This document shows positions 52,581 to 61,978 of a DNA stretch of 64,000 bases, in pieces. The notes below the pieces were generated by a model. That model ran no database searches. It was given only the letters and a program-made list of their open reading frames with translations, and had not been told where the DNA came from. Source of the stretch: Algoriphagus mannitolivorans DSM 15301. GTDB lineage: Bacteria; Bacteroidota; Bacteroidia; Cytophagales; Cyclobacteriaceae. The stretch is from the NCBI RefSeq assembly GCF_000429425.1, contig NZ_AUBV01000009.1:124001-188000 (forward strand), in the 5' to 3' direction. Positions within the stretch are counted from its first letter, which is position 1. Each line of letters opens with the position of its first letter. The translations under genes and the position numbers were made by a program.

Positions 52581-54377
52581 ATGAGATTGAATTGGAGTGA
52601 AAGCAGCTTCAAGTATTTTAAATACTTCTATAAATATTTAGGAAATAGGATTTTCATACTCTCTATTCTCAGTTTTATTGTTGGGGTTTTGGATGGTTTT
52701 GGATTAGCTTTATTTATTCCACTCATCCAGGTAGCAGTTGATAGGGATTCAAATTCAAATCCGGAATTAGGAGATCTTGATTTTTTAATTGACTCAATGG
52801 GAAATATTGGATTGGAGTTGAATGTGACCAATATTTTAATTTTCATGACTTTTCTTTTTCTCCTAAAAGGAGTATTCAAATTCATGGACTCCTATTACAA
52901 AGTTCAGCTTCAAATTTCCTTTGTTAAGAAACTCCGCTTTCAAATGTTGGACGGTTTGGGAGGAATAGGCTATCAAAATTTTGTTGGACTAGATGCAGGA
53001 AGAATCCAAAATACGCTCTCTGGAGAAGTTTATAAAGTAACCGGGGCATTCATTAGTTATTTCAATACCCTTCAATATGTGGTGTTGCTTTTTGTCTATT
53101 TTGGCCTTGCTTTATTTTCTGATTGGAAATTTGCTCTTTTGGTGAGTATTGGCGGGTTTCTCTCTAATATCTTCTTTAAAATTCTGTTTAAAAGGACTGA
53201 AACTGCCTCAATTTTGATTTCATCCAAAGGCCATCAATTTCAATCCTACCTGATTCAAGCTGTTCAGCATTTCAAATACCTAAAAGCGACTTCCTATTTT
53301 AAAAATTATCGGGAAAAACTAGTTGATCAAATAAACAATATAGAAAACCTTCAAAAGCGGATTGGTTTTTACAACTCTCTTTTAAATGGAATGCGGGAGC
53401 CAATTATTCTCATTATCGTAATAATAGTAATTGCCGTTCAAATTAATCTGTTTGGAGGTTCTATTGCTACCATTCTTTTGAGCTTAATGTTTTTTTACCG
53501 GGCTCTAAATTATGTCATTTCCATTCAGTCAAGTTGGCAAACCTTTATTTCCCAATATGGGGGAATTGTTGCCGCTAATGAGATGATTGAATTATTTGGT
53601 CAAGGTGCAGATAATCGCATGGTGCCAGATGAAAAGGTTCATTCCTTAAAATCTGTAGAATTGAAAGAAGTTTACTTTAGGTTTAAAGATGGATCAGATA
53701 TTCTCAGATCGATAAGTATTTCTATCCAAAAAAATGAGGCTATTGCCTTTGTTGGACCTAGTGGAAGTGGCAAAACAACCCTGGTAAATTTAATTGTGGG
53801 TTTATTTACTCCGACCAGCGGAAAAATAGTAATTAATGGAAAAGACAGAGAAAAGTTGGATTTCCAATCTTTTCGGTCCAAGATTGGGTATATTACTCAA
53901 GAACCCGTCATTTTCAACGATACTGTTTATAACAATGTGACTTTTTGGGCCCCTAAAACTCCAGAAAATCTAAACAGGTTTTGGGAAGCAATCAGACTCG
54001 CAAATCTGTTTGAGTTTGTCTCTCAAGCCAAAGAAGTAGAAGATTTAATGTTGGGGGATAATGGTGTTAAAGCTAGTGGAGGACAAAAACAGAGAATTTC
54101 TATTGCCCGTGAACTATTCAAAGAGGTTGAAATTATTGTTTTTGATGAAGCAACCTCAGCACTGGATTCAGATTCCGAAAAAGTAATTCAGGAAAATATC
54201 CAATCCCTCCAAGGAAAGTATACCTTGATTCTTATTGCACATCGGCTCTCTACTATTAAAAATGTTGACAAAATTTACCTTGTTAGTAATGGAGAAATAA
54301 AGTCCTCTGGAAATTTTGAAAGCTTAATGGAATCAGATGTGGATTTCAAGAGGATGGTTCAATTACAGGAATTTTGA
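52581..54377 (+). CDS. ABC transporter, fused permease-ATPase (MsbA/PglK-like)
   Basis: This protein of about 598 residues has six membrane segments in its first about 320 residues and a C-terminal ATPase with Walker A GPSGSGKTT (about 392), signature ASGGQKQRISIARELF (about 495) and Walker B IIVFDEATSALD. The half-transporter layout fits lipid or lipid-linked oligosaccharide flippases. In this locus it is the best candidate for flipping the unit B repeat, since no Wzx-type protein is visible. I use ATG 52581; an in-frame TTG lies six bases upstream. The next gene overlaps its stop. Confidence 0.92.
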   Translation: MRLNWSESSFKYFKYFYKYLGNRIFILSILSFIVGVLDGFGLALFIPLIQVAVDRDSNSNPELGDLDFLIDSMGNIGLELNVTNILIFMTFLFLLKGVFKFMDSYYKVQLQISFVKKLRFQMLDGLGGIGYQNFVGLDAGRIQNTLSGEVYKVTGAFISYFNTLQYVVLLFVYFGLALFSDWKFALLVSIGGFLSNIFFKILFKRTETASILISSKGHQFQSYLIQAVQHFKYLKATSYFKNYREKLVDQINNIENLQKRIGFYNSLLNGMREPIILIIVIIVIAVQINLFGGSIATILLSLMFFYRALNYVISIQSSWQTFISQYGGIVAANEMIELFGQGADNRMVPDEKVHSLKSVELKEVYFRFKDGSDILRSISISIQKNEAIAFVGPSGSGKTTLVNLIVGLFTPTSGKIVINGKDREKLDFQSFRSKIGYITQEPVIFNDTVYNNVTFWAPKTPENLNRFWEAIRLANLFEFVSQAKEVEDLMLGDNGVKASGGQKQRISIARELFKEVEIIVFDEATSALDSDSEKVIQENIQSLQGKYTLILIAHRLSTIKNVDKIYLVSNGEIKSSGNFESLMESDVDFKRMVQLQEF

Positions 54378-55480
54378 GTAATCCCAAGATATTATTGGTC
54401 GGCCCTCTAAATAAAGAAGGAGTAGGAGGAAGGCTAGAGGAAATGAAAGTTTGGGCCAAACTTTTTGCCCAACAGGAATTTGAAGTTTGTGTTTATACAC
54501 CGAATTTCTCCGGAAAATATTTTGGGAAAATTGATTGCCTAGAGGCTCTTGATTTGATCCTGGGATTCAAAAAATCCGTCCCAAAAACCCTGAAAGCCTT
54601 CATTCTAAGGATATGGTATTCAAGAATTTTTAAGTTCAAACGTGATTCATTTTATCAATCGAATTCCTGGAAAAAGTTTGCCGAAGGGTTTTCTCATTTA
54701 TTTCTGTTCATCACCGATGATTCCAAAGAGAGAAGGATTTTTGAATCAAATCTTCCCAACAGGGTAATGATTAGGTATACTGGGACACTTAACTCTTATA
54801 GTAAAATCCTGAAGGACAATCAATTTATTTCTCCGGAAAAAAGAGCATATATTTTTCATTCCACTGATCTAATTCCAGGTTTGGTTTCAAATTGCCCACA
54901 ATATTTCATTGATCAAAGCTGCTTGCAAGAGGAAAGGCTCAAATTGATTCCCCTGACCAAAAGTGTAAAAAGATTTGCCATGGTGGGGCTTTTCATGCCT
55001 GTCAAACAGATTGAACCAGTTGTCAAATTGTTTTCTCAGTTACCTGATTTAACCTTATTTCTTTTTGGTCAAGGTGAACTAGAAAGCCATTTTAAGGACA
55101 TCATAGCTAAGGAGAAAATTCAAAACGTTCAGATTAAAGGCTTTGTAAGTCCAGATAATATTGAAACAATTTACAGTCAATTTGATGTCCTTATTTTGAA
55201 TTCTCTGCATGAGACAGGACCTATGATCGGCATTGAGGCCATGGCAGCTGGCAAGCTTATTCTAAGCAGGCCAATTGGTTCCATGAGAAAAAGGCTGACA
55301 GGATTTGATGAATTTATTTTCACCAATCAGGAAGAATTGCTATTTCAGATAAAGAAAATAAAAGCTTTGTCAGAAGATAGAATTTTGGATTATTCATCCA
55401 GGCTAAGAGAAAGGTACTTGAAGGAATATTCTTTGAATTCAATTTCTGAACAGATTATTTCCTTAATCCATAAATCATGA
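54374..55480 (+). CDS. glycosyltransferase family 4-like (GT-B fold)
   Basis: This 368-residue protein has a GT-B layout with a glycine-rich N-terminus (LLVGPLNKEGVGGRLEEMKVW). The C-terminal donor domain has FAMVGLFMPVKQIEPVVKLF (about 200) and the E-x7-E-like motif in NSLHETGPMIGIEAMAAGK (about 278). The only suitable start is TTG at 54374, overlapping the previous stop as TTGA. It ends in an ATGA overlap with the next transferase. The sugar is unknown. Confidence 0.82.
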   Translation: MSNPKILLVGPLNKEGVGGRLEEMKVWAKLFAQQEFEVCVYTPNFSGKYFGKIDCLEALDLILGFKKSVPKTLKAFILRIWYSRIFKFKRDSFYQSNSWKKFAEGFSHLFLFITDDSKERRIFESNLPNRVMIRYTGTLNSYSKILKDNQFISPEKRAYIFHSTDLIPGLVSNCPQYFIDQSCLQEERLKLIPLTKSVKRFAMVGLFMPVKQIEPVVKLFSQLPDLTLFLFGQGELESHFKDIIAKEKIQNVQIKGFVSPDNIETIYSQFDVLILNSLHETGPMIGIEAMAAGKLILSRPIGSMRKRLTGFDEFIFTNQEELLFQIKKIKALSEDRILDYSSRLRERYLKEYSLNSISEQIISLIHKS

Positions 55481-56487
55481 GACAAGGAGAGAACCCTTCC
55501 AAAAAAGATTTTAAAATTAAAATTGAAACTACCCATCGAATAATAATATCTGTTTATATCCCCAACCTCCAGGATGAATATTTCAAAAATTCTTCGGAGA
55601 TTTTTTGTATGTGTTTGGATTCAGTATTAGCAACAATTCATTCCAAAACAAGGGTTTCAATTATTCTTAATGGTTGTTGCAATGAGGTAAATCAGTTGGT
55701 TTATTCTTATCAAGCTGATTATCCCCACTTGATTGATCAGGTTTTTTATACTCAAAATAACCTTGGAAAGATTAACGCGATTTATTCCATCGTCAAAAGC
55801 AATTTAGAGACCTTGTTGACCATCACCGATGCGGATGTCATGTTTCTTCCCAATTGGCAAAGTGAAGTTGAAAAGATTTTTGTCACTTTTCCGGAAGCTG
55901 GTATGGTTAGTCCTGTTCCAAGTAGCAAAGGTTTTCTTTACAGTACTGCAAGTACTCTTTATTATGGCTTGTTTAAGGGAAAAATAAAATTCAGGCCAGT
56001 CGTTGATCCGGAAGGGTTGATAAATTTCCAAGAAAGTGTCGGTTCCAATCTCTATCAAAAGATCCATTTGGAAAAGTATCTGGTGGTAGAAAATAATGGA
56101 AATGAGGCCGTAGTAGGCTGTGGACATTTTGTAGGAACTTTCCGAAGGGAAGTTTTCGAGCATTCACCAACAAAAGTTTGCCAGTTTAGAGTACAAGGAG
56201 GAAGTGAGGAAGCATACCTGGATGATCCAAATGACCTTTCAGGACGACTTCGATTGGCTACTTTGGGGAATTTTGCTTTCCATCTTGGAAATACACCTAA
56301 AGATTGGATGAGAGATACCTTGGCGAAAACCAAGTTAGAATCTTTTCCAAAACCTGAAATTATCCTTCCTCCATCCAAAAGTCTCGCCAAATGGCAGGTG
56401 AAAATTGGAAGAGTATTATTTATACTTTTATTCTATAAATTCAGAAAACAATTTTTTAAAACTCTGGGTATCCATGAACCTTATTGA
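55477..56487 (+). CDS. glycosyltransferase family 2-like
   Basis: This 336-residue protein has a basic, non-conserved N-terminus (about 1-22) followed by a GT-A domain: IIISVYIPNLQDEYFK, NNLGKINAIYSIVKSN (about 92) and LLTITDADVMFLPNWQ (D-A-D, about 110). The mid-section ENNGNEAVVGCGHFVGTFRREVFEH resembles acceptor-side loops. A C-terminal hydrophobic segment (about 305-320) may bind the membrane. Its ATG lies in the stop of the preceding gene. The donor is unknown. Confidence 0.78.
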   Translation: MRQGENPSKKDFKIKIETTHRIIISVYIPNLQDEYFKNSSEIFCMCLDSVLATIHSKTRVSIILNGCCNEVNQLVYSYQADYPHLIDQVFYTQNNLGKINAIYSIVKSNLETLLTITDADVMFLPNWQSEVEKIFVTFPEAGMVSPVPSSKGFLYSTASTLYYGLFKGKIKFRPVVDPEGLINFQESVGSNLYQKIHLEKYLVVENNGNEAVVGCGHFVGTFRREVFEHSPTKVCQFRVQGGSEEAYLDDPNDLSGRLRLATLGNFAFHLGNTPKDWMRDTLAKTKLESFPKPEIILPPSKSLAKWQVKIGRVLFILLFYKFRKQFFKTLGIHEPY

Positions 56488-56492
56488 TTGAT

Positions 56493-57149
56493 ATGAATTC
56501 TCTAAAATTTAAAATTTGGCGAAAACTTCATCAATGGATTCATACTGAAATAGATATTGATAAAAAAGCCAAGGTTTCTTTCTGGACTAGAGGAGTTCAC
56601 CATGTAGAGTTTCAGGGGGGAAATTTGGTTCCGGAAGGTTGTGTCTTCTCGGATTCCACCCAACTTGGCTTCAGAACTACATTGGGAACCAATAATTTTT
56701 TTGGAGGAAAAGTGAAGGTTGGAAAGTATTGTCAAATAGGTAGGGACGTAGCTTTTCATCCCACAAATCATCCCATAGATTACCTGACCACCTATATCAA
56801 CTCCCAACTTTTCAAAGGGGACCTTAAATCATTGAAGACTGAAAAGCCAATTTTAATCGGTAACGATGTATGGATTGGACAAGGAGTGATTGTTTTATCA
56901 GGAGTTACGGTAGGAGACGGTGCTATTTTGGCTGCTGGTTCAGTAGTGACCAAAGATGTGGAGCCGTATACCATTGTGGCAGGCAATCCTGCTAGACCGA
57001 TCCGAAAAAGATTCTCAGAAGAAATTATCCAGGAACTTTTAGCCTTACAATGGTGGGATAAATCCGAGGAAGAACTTGAAGCATTAAAACCGCTTTTTTT
57101 TAAAAGGCTAGTGGATTTTCCTAATCTAAAAAACATCAATATTCCTTAA
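56493..57149 (+). CDS. hexapeptide-repeat acetyltransferase
   Basis: This protein of about 218 residues is a left-handed beta-helix acyltransferase of the CatB/xenobiotic acetyltransferase-like group. An N-terminal helical part is followed by hexapeptide turns (STQLGFRTTLGTNNFFGGKVKVGKYCQIG), the catalytic histidine region VAFHPTNHPIDYLT (about 86-99), and PILIGNDVWIGQGVIVLSG. It should acetylate the unit B glycan or a precursor. I use ATG 56493; an in-frame TTG at 56484 overlaps the previous stop. Its stop overlaps the following ATG by one base (TAATG). Confidence 0.88.
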   Translation: MNSLKFKIWRKLHQWIHTEIDIDKKAKVSFWTRGVHHVEFQGGNLVPEGCVFSDSTQLGFRTTLGTNNFFGGKVKVGKYCQIGRDVAFHPTNHPIDYLTTYINSQLFKGDLKSLKTEKPILIGNDVWIGQGVIVLSGVTVGDGAILAAGSVVTKDVEPYTIVAGNPARPIRKRFSEEIIQELLALQWWDKSEEELEALKPLFFKRLVDFPNLKNINIP

Positions 57150-58534
57150 TGCACATTTGTTTTTTGATCCCTGACGGGGTTGGTATCAGAAATTACCTTT
57201 ATTCCAATATCATCGGCGAATTGGAAAAAGACGGACATTCAGTGACTGTTTGGCATTCATTGGATGAGGAAGTTATCCAACAAGCCAAAAGGATTCATAC
57301 TACCTCTGAATTCAATCAATATTTATTTTCGTTTTACAAAGAGGATGTTTTACCAAGATTTTTGCGGGACACGGTAGCTTTTAGCAGGCTAAAACTAAAC
57401 AGCCAATTGAAAAAAAATCCAACTATCTTGGATAATTGGCTTCCGAAAAAAAACTTTAAAGGACGGATTTCCAATTTCTTCGCCAAATCATTGGCAAGCA
57501 GTTCCCCTTCTTTTGAAAAAATAGAAGGAGTGGAAAAAATGATCATAGCCCAACACCGAAAATCTCATGCCTACAAAAAGTATCAAGATGATTTGAAAAA
57601 GATTGGGCCTGATATAGTTTTTTGTACCCATCAACGAGAACCCAATGCAGGTTTGGCGATGCTTGCTGCCAGAGATTTGGGTATTAAAACTGTGACAGCC
57701 ATTTTTTCTTGGGATAATCTACCCAAAGGTAGACTTCCAATGAGGACAGATTATTATTTGGTTTGGTCGGAGTACATGAAAGCTGAGTTACTTGAATATT
57801 TCCCAGATATTCAGGAAAACCAAATTCAGATTGTGGGTACTCCACAATTTGACTTTTATTCTAACTCCTCTCTTTTACTTTCCAGAGAGGAATTTGCAAA
57901 TCAGTGGGGATTAGATCCTGAAAAAAAGTGGATTTGCTTTTCAGGAGATGATATCCTTACCTCTCCCCATGATCCAAAGTACCTTTGGGATATTGCTCAA
58001 TCATTAATCGATGAGCCTTCAATCCAAGTGATTTTTAGGCCGGTACCGGTTGAGGGTTTTGAAAGATATCAATACGTACTGGAAAAATTTACTGAAATCA
58101 AGGTATTGCCTCCATTGTGGAAAAAAGGTTCACTTTGGAGTAGGTATTTTCCTTATCCAGAGGATATTCAAATGTTGGTCAATCTTGCCAAACATTGCGG
58201 AACTGTAATAAACGTGGGATCTACCATGGCATTGGATTTCGCCCAGTTTGATCATCCTGGGATTTATCTCAACTATGAGGTGAACCCTTCACATTCTTGG
58301 TCCATAAAACGAGTCTACAGATTCCAACATTTTAGATCATTTAAGGATCTGGATGCCGTGGTTTGGATCAATTCTAAAGAGGAAATCAAAGATAAAGTCT
58401 TAACGGTGCTTGAAATGCCTGCTGATGTGGCAAAAGACCGGATCATCTGGCGAGATAGAATTGTATCCCAACTATCCGATTTAAGTTCTTCCTCAAGGAT
58501 TATTGGCTTTTTAAAATCCATACCAAACAATTAG
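57149..58534 (+). CDS. glycosyltransferase-like protein (GT-B, unusual family)
   Basis: This 461-residue protein begins MHICFLIPDGVGIRNYLYSN and has a GT-B look: DIVFCTHQREPNAGLAMLAARDLGIKTV (about 150-178), FSWDNLPKGRLPMRTDYYLVWSEYMK (about 185-210), IVGTPQFDFY (about 228) and a donor-like C-terminal part with NVGSTMALDFAQFDHPG (about 352). The pattern recalls surface-carbohydrate and CDP-glycerol-type transferases more than standard GT4 enzymes. I cannot assign the donor. It is part of unit B and is followed by a 122-base gap. Confidence 0.68.
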   Translation: MHICFLIPDGVGIRNYLYSNIIGELEKDGHSVTVWHSLDEEVIQQAKRIHTTSEFNQYLFSFYKEDVLPRFLRDTVAFSRLKLNSQLKKNPTILDNWLPKKNFKGRISNFFAKSLASSSPSFEKIEGVEKMIIAQHRKSHAYKKYQDDLKKIGPDIVFCTHQREPNAGLAMLAARDLGIKTVTAIFSWDNLPKGRLPMRTDYYLVWSEYMKAELLEYFPDIQENQIQIVGTPQFDFYSNSSLLLSREEFANQWGLDPEKKWICFSGDDILTSPHDPKYLWDIAQSLIDEPSIQVIFRPVPVEGFERYQYVLEKFTEIKVLPPLWKKGSLWSRYFPYPEDIQMLVNLAKHCGTVINVGSTMALDFAQFDHPGIYLNYEVNPSHSWSIKRVYRFQHFRSFKDLDAVVWINSKEEIKDKVLTVLEMPADVAKDRIIWRDRIVSQLSDLSSSSRIIGFLKSIPNN

Positions 58535-58656
58535 TCCTCAATTTAAAGAGGGCATGGTACTCCAGATAGTTCCTATTTTATGGCTTCCGGAATAAATTCA
58601 TCCTTTATCCTAAAAATTCTATGGTAGAATTAAGGGAAAATCCCCAGGAATTAATA

Positions 58657-59802
58657 ATGCATATTTGTTTTTTATCTCATGAGTATCCCAAAAATGGCTT
58701 AAATCCAGGTGGAGTAGGGGTGTTTTTGAGGGGAATTGCACCAAAAATCGTTCAAAAAGGCCACCAGGTTACTATTTTGGGGGCTAATAACACTGATCAA
58801 TTTGAAGAATACGAGGAGGAAGGAGTAAGGATAATACGAGTTGAAAACCCACAACTTGCTGGGATTAATTGGTTTTTGATAGCTCAAAAACTCAATTTCC
58901 ATTTAAAAAGAATCCACAGGGAAACACCACTGGATATTGTGGAAGGGTCTGAACTTTCATTTGCCTTCCTTTCTAAAATTTCTGGGGTGAAATTTGTCAT
59001 TCGCCTCCATGGCGGACATTATTTCTTTGCAGAATCAGAAAATAGAGGGATTAATTGGTGGAAAGGCTGGCAAGAAAGAAAGTCATTTTCCAAAGCGGAC
59101 GGAGTGATCGCGGTTTCGGACTACGTGAGAATGCATACTGCCAAATTTCATTCCATTGAATCCTATCCTATAGAGACTATCCGATATGCAATAGACACTG
59201 ATAAATTTTATCCCAGGCCAGAGATTCTACCCCCATCGTATTCCATGGTATTCTTGGGTACAATCTGCCAAAAAAAGGGGGTGGAAAATTTAATACTTGC
59301 CTTTGCGCAGGTAATTAAAACATACCCCAACGCCAAATTGGATCTATATGGAAAAGATTGGTTTTATCCAGATGGGTCATCTTATACCCAAAAAATGAAG
59401 ACCCTAATTGACAGACTGGATTTAATCGGTTCTGTACGTCTTTTACCCCCTGTCCACCACGATAAAGTGCCAGAAACTTTCGCACACTATGAATATTGTA
59501 TTTTCCCCTCTTTCATGGAAACCCAAGGCTTGGTGGCTCCGGAGGCTATGGCAATGGAAAAGGTGGTGATTTTTACCCAAAAGGGACCGGGACCGGAAAC
59601 AATCACCCATTTGGAAAACGGATATTTATGCGATCCTCTTTCTGTTAGAAACATAGAGGAGACAATTTTAACGGCCTTTGAAAACAGAAATAAAAATTCT
59701 GAGATTGGTAAAAATGCAAAGCTTCAGGTTTTGAATACCTTTTCCTCAAAAGGTACTATTGATAAAAACCTAAATTTTTATAGGAGAATAATTCATGGGT
59801 AA
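58657..59802 (+). CDS. glycosyltransferase family 4
   Basis: This protein of about 381 residues is a GT-B transferase: HICFLSHEYPKNGLNPGGVGVFLRG (N-terminus with the acceptor-domain glycine loop), HGGHYFFAES (about 130), VFLGTICQKKGVENLILAF (about 205) and the E-x7-E motif region FPSFMETQGLVAPEAMAMEKVV (about 290). I choose ATG 58657, giving a family-like start; an in-frame ATG at 58621 would add 12 residues. A 122-base gap upstream has no recognisable promoter. The next gene overlaps by eight bases. Confidence 0.9.
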   Translation: MHICFLSHEYPKNGLNPGGVGVFLRGIAPKIVQKGHQVTILGANNTDQFEEYEEEGVRIIRVENPQLAGINWFLIAQKLNFHLKRIHRETPLDIVEGSELSFAFLSKISGVKFVIRLHGGHYFFAESENRGINWWKGWQERKSFSKADGVIAVSDYVRMHTAKFHSIESYPIETIRYAIDTDKFYPRPEILPPSYSMVFLGTICQKKGVENLILAFAQVIKTYPNAKLDLYGKDWFYPDGSSYTQKMKTLIDRLDLIGSVRLLPPVHHDKVPETFAHYEYCIFPSFMETQGLVAPEAMAMEKVVIFTQKGPGPETITHLENGYLCDPLSVRNIEETILTAFENRNKNSEIGKNAKLQVLNTFSSKGTIDKNLNFYRRIIHG

Positions 59803-60916
59803 ATTTTTAATCATAACATGCGTTCAGCATTCTTCGGATGGGAAAGACTATTTTGGATATGGCCCTTATGTAAGAGAAATGAATCTATGGATCAGAAAAG
59901 AGGAGAAAGTATGTGTATTGGCTCCGATCTCAGATTCAAATGTTGTCCAAAAGATTGATCTGGCATACCAACACGGGAATCTTGAATTTCAAGAGGTCCC
60001 TGCATTTGATATTCAATCTGTAAGATCAATTCTGAAAGCAACCTACCAAGTACCTTACATTATGGTAAAAATGCTCCTGGCAATGGCAGCAGCAGACCAT
60101 ATTCACATCAGAATTCCAGGAAATATGGGGCTTTTGGGAATGTTTTGCCAAGTTCTTTTTCCCGGAAAACCAAAGACGATCAAATATGCAGGGAATTGGG
60201 ATCCCCAATCCAGACAACCTTTGACGTATAGGATTCAAAGAAAAATTGCGAATTCTACCATACTGACTAAAAATGCGAAAGTATTGGTTTATGGGGATTG
60301 GCCGGATAGCACGAAAAATATTCTACCGTTTTTCACAGCATCCTACTGGGAAAGGGAAAAAGAATCGGTACAGAAGAAACCTCTAAATCAAGGGCTTAAA
60401 TTGGTTTTTGTAGGAGCTTTGTATGAAGGAAAAAATCCTATTGTTGGGCTTCAAGTTTCAAAAATGCTTCAAGAAAAAGGAATTGATTTTACCTTCACGT
60501 ATTGTGGCGACGGAGTTTTAAGGTCTTCTCTTGAAAAAATTTCCAAAGAATGGAAGCTCGAGAAAAAGGTTCGATTCTTAGGGAATGTTAATGCAGAAAT
60601 TGTAAAAGAAGAGCTGAAAAATTCTCACTTTTTGATTTTTGTGTCCGAAACTGAAGGTTGGCCCAAAGCTGTTGCAGAGGCTATGTTCTGGGGATGTTTG
60701 CCCCTGACTTCTGCAGTTAGTTGCGTACCACAAATGGTTGGGATCCAGGAGGAACGTGGAATTTTGGTATCCAAAGACCCTAAGATCCTTGTAAATAAGC
60801 TGGAAGAATTGAAAAATAATCCAGCCAAATTCGAAAGAATGAGTCAACAGGCAATGGAATGGTCAAGAAATTTCACCTTGGAGAAATTTCAGACCGAAAT
60901 TGAAAAGTTGAAATGA
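59795..60916 (+). CDS. glycosyltransferase family 4-like
   Basis: This 373-residue GT-B protein has ITCVQHSSDGKDYFGYGPYVREM at the N-terminus, HIRIPGNMGLLGMFCQVLF (about 98), KLVFVGALYEGKNPIVGLQV (about 203) and the donor-site region FVSETEGWPKAVAEAMFWGCLPL (about 284). It starts within the previous gene and ends in an ATGA overlap with the next, so the three GT4 genes here are tightly coupled. The sugar donor is unknown. Confidence 0.87.
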   Translation: MGKFLIITCVQHSSDGKDYFGYGPYVREMNLWIRKEEKVCVLAPISDSNVVQKIDLAYQHGNLEFQEVPAFDIQSVRSILKATYQVPYIMVKMLLAMAAADHIHIRIPGNMGLLGMFCQVLFPGKPKTIKYAGNWDPQSRQPLTYRIQRKIANSTILTKNAKVLVYGDWPDSTKNILPFFTASYWEREKESVQKKPLNQGLKLVFVGALYEGKNPIVGLQVSKMLQEKGIDFTFTYCGDGVLRSSLEKISKEWKLEKKVRFLGNVNAEIVKEELKNSHFLIFVSETEGWPKAVAEAMFWGCLPLTSAVSCVPQMVGIQEERGILVSKDPKILVNKLEELKNNPAKFERMSQQAMEWSRNFTLEKFQTEIEKLK

Positions 60917-61977
60917 GAATCATACAGCTTATTGATTCTTTGGAGATAGGGGGAGGGGAACGAATGGCGGTTAATATTGCCAATTATTTTTCAAAGTCAG
61001 GGGTGCCCCATCGATTGGTAGTCAGTCGAAATAGGGGGCCACTGATTGATTTGATTCAAGATCAGGAAAATGTGGACCAGTTGTACAAACGAAGCTTTCT
61101 GGATTTGAAAGCTTTTTTCAACTTGATCCAAATTATCCGGAAATTTCAACCAACACATCTACATGCCCATGACAGTTCAATTTTTTGGGCAGCAATTGCC
61201 GGATTATTCTTCCCCAAAATGAAAGTAATTTGGCATGCACATTATGGAGGATTAGCCGGAAAAGATTCAAGATTCGGCAAATTTCTTCCTTTGGTTAAAA
61301 ATAAGATTCACGGCTTGATTGCGGTCAACCCGGAACTTATTTCATGGTCTAACTTTTCTTTGCCAAACCTAAAGGCGAGAAAATTTATTGAAAATTTTCC
61401 GTCCATTCCCTCGTTCTCAAAATCAAAATCGAAGGAACCTAAGATTATATGTTTGGCTAATTTAAAGCCCCCCAAAAACCACAAACTTTTAATCCGTTCT
61501 TTTGCAAAGTTTGGAAAGAGATTTCCTGATTATCATCTAGAGTTGATTGGTAGCCTCCAAAATCTATCCTACCTAGAGGATCTAAAACAGGAAATATCGC
61601 TTTTACAGATAGATCAAAAGGTCACATTCCTTGGAGAACAAGTCAATATTTCTCCTTTTTTGGAAAGCGCTGAATTCGCGGTACTTGCTTCAGATGTGGA
61701 AGGATTGCCTGTTTCTATCTTAGAGCTTGGATTGGCAGAAATCCCAATTGTTTGTTCCAATGTCGGGTATTGCGGTGAACTATTGGAATACGGAGATTTG
61801 GGCTACCTGTTCCCTCCTGGGGAAGAAGAAAAGCTGGTACAATGCATGGAAGAGGTGGTCTTAAATAAAGAGGAGGCAAAAACAAAAGCGTCTTATTTCA
61901 GAAAAAAAGTACAAAGCCAATATGGAGATGAACAATTTGGAAAAAAATATCAGACTTTTATCCAAGAATTGAATTAA
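60913..61977 (+). CDS. glycosyltransferase family 4
   Basis: This 354-residue GT-B protein starts IIQLIDSLEIGGGERMAVNIANYF, the typical acceptor-domain glycine loop. It has HLHAHDSSIFWAAIAG (about 82), HAHYGG (about 111), KIICLANLKPPKNHKLLIRSF (about 177) and LASDVEGLPVSILELGLAEIPIV (E-x7-E, about 257). It lies between another GT4 gene (ATGA overlap) and the polymerase (one-base gap). Confidence 0.92.
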   Translation: MRIIQLIDSLEIGGGERMAVNIANYFSKSGVPHRLVVSRNRGPLIDLIQDQENVDQLYKRSFLDLKAFFNLIQIIRKFQPTHLHAHDSSIFWAAIAGLFFPKMKVIWHAHYGGLAGKDSRFGKFLPLVKNKIHGLIAVNPELISWSNFSLPNLKARKFIENFPSIPSFSKSKSKEPKIICLANLKPPKNHKLLIRSFAKFGKRFPDYHLELIGSLQNLSYLEDLKQEISLLQIDQKVTFLGEQVNISPFLESAEFAVLASDVEGLPVSILELGLAEIPIVCSNVGYCGELLEYGDLGYLFPPGEEEKLVQCMEEVVLNKEEAKTKASYFRKKVQSQYGDEQFGKKYQTFIQELN

Positions 61978-61978
61978 T

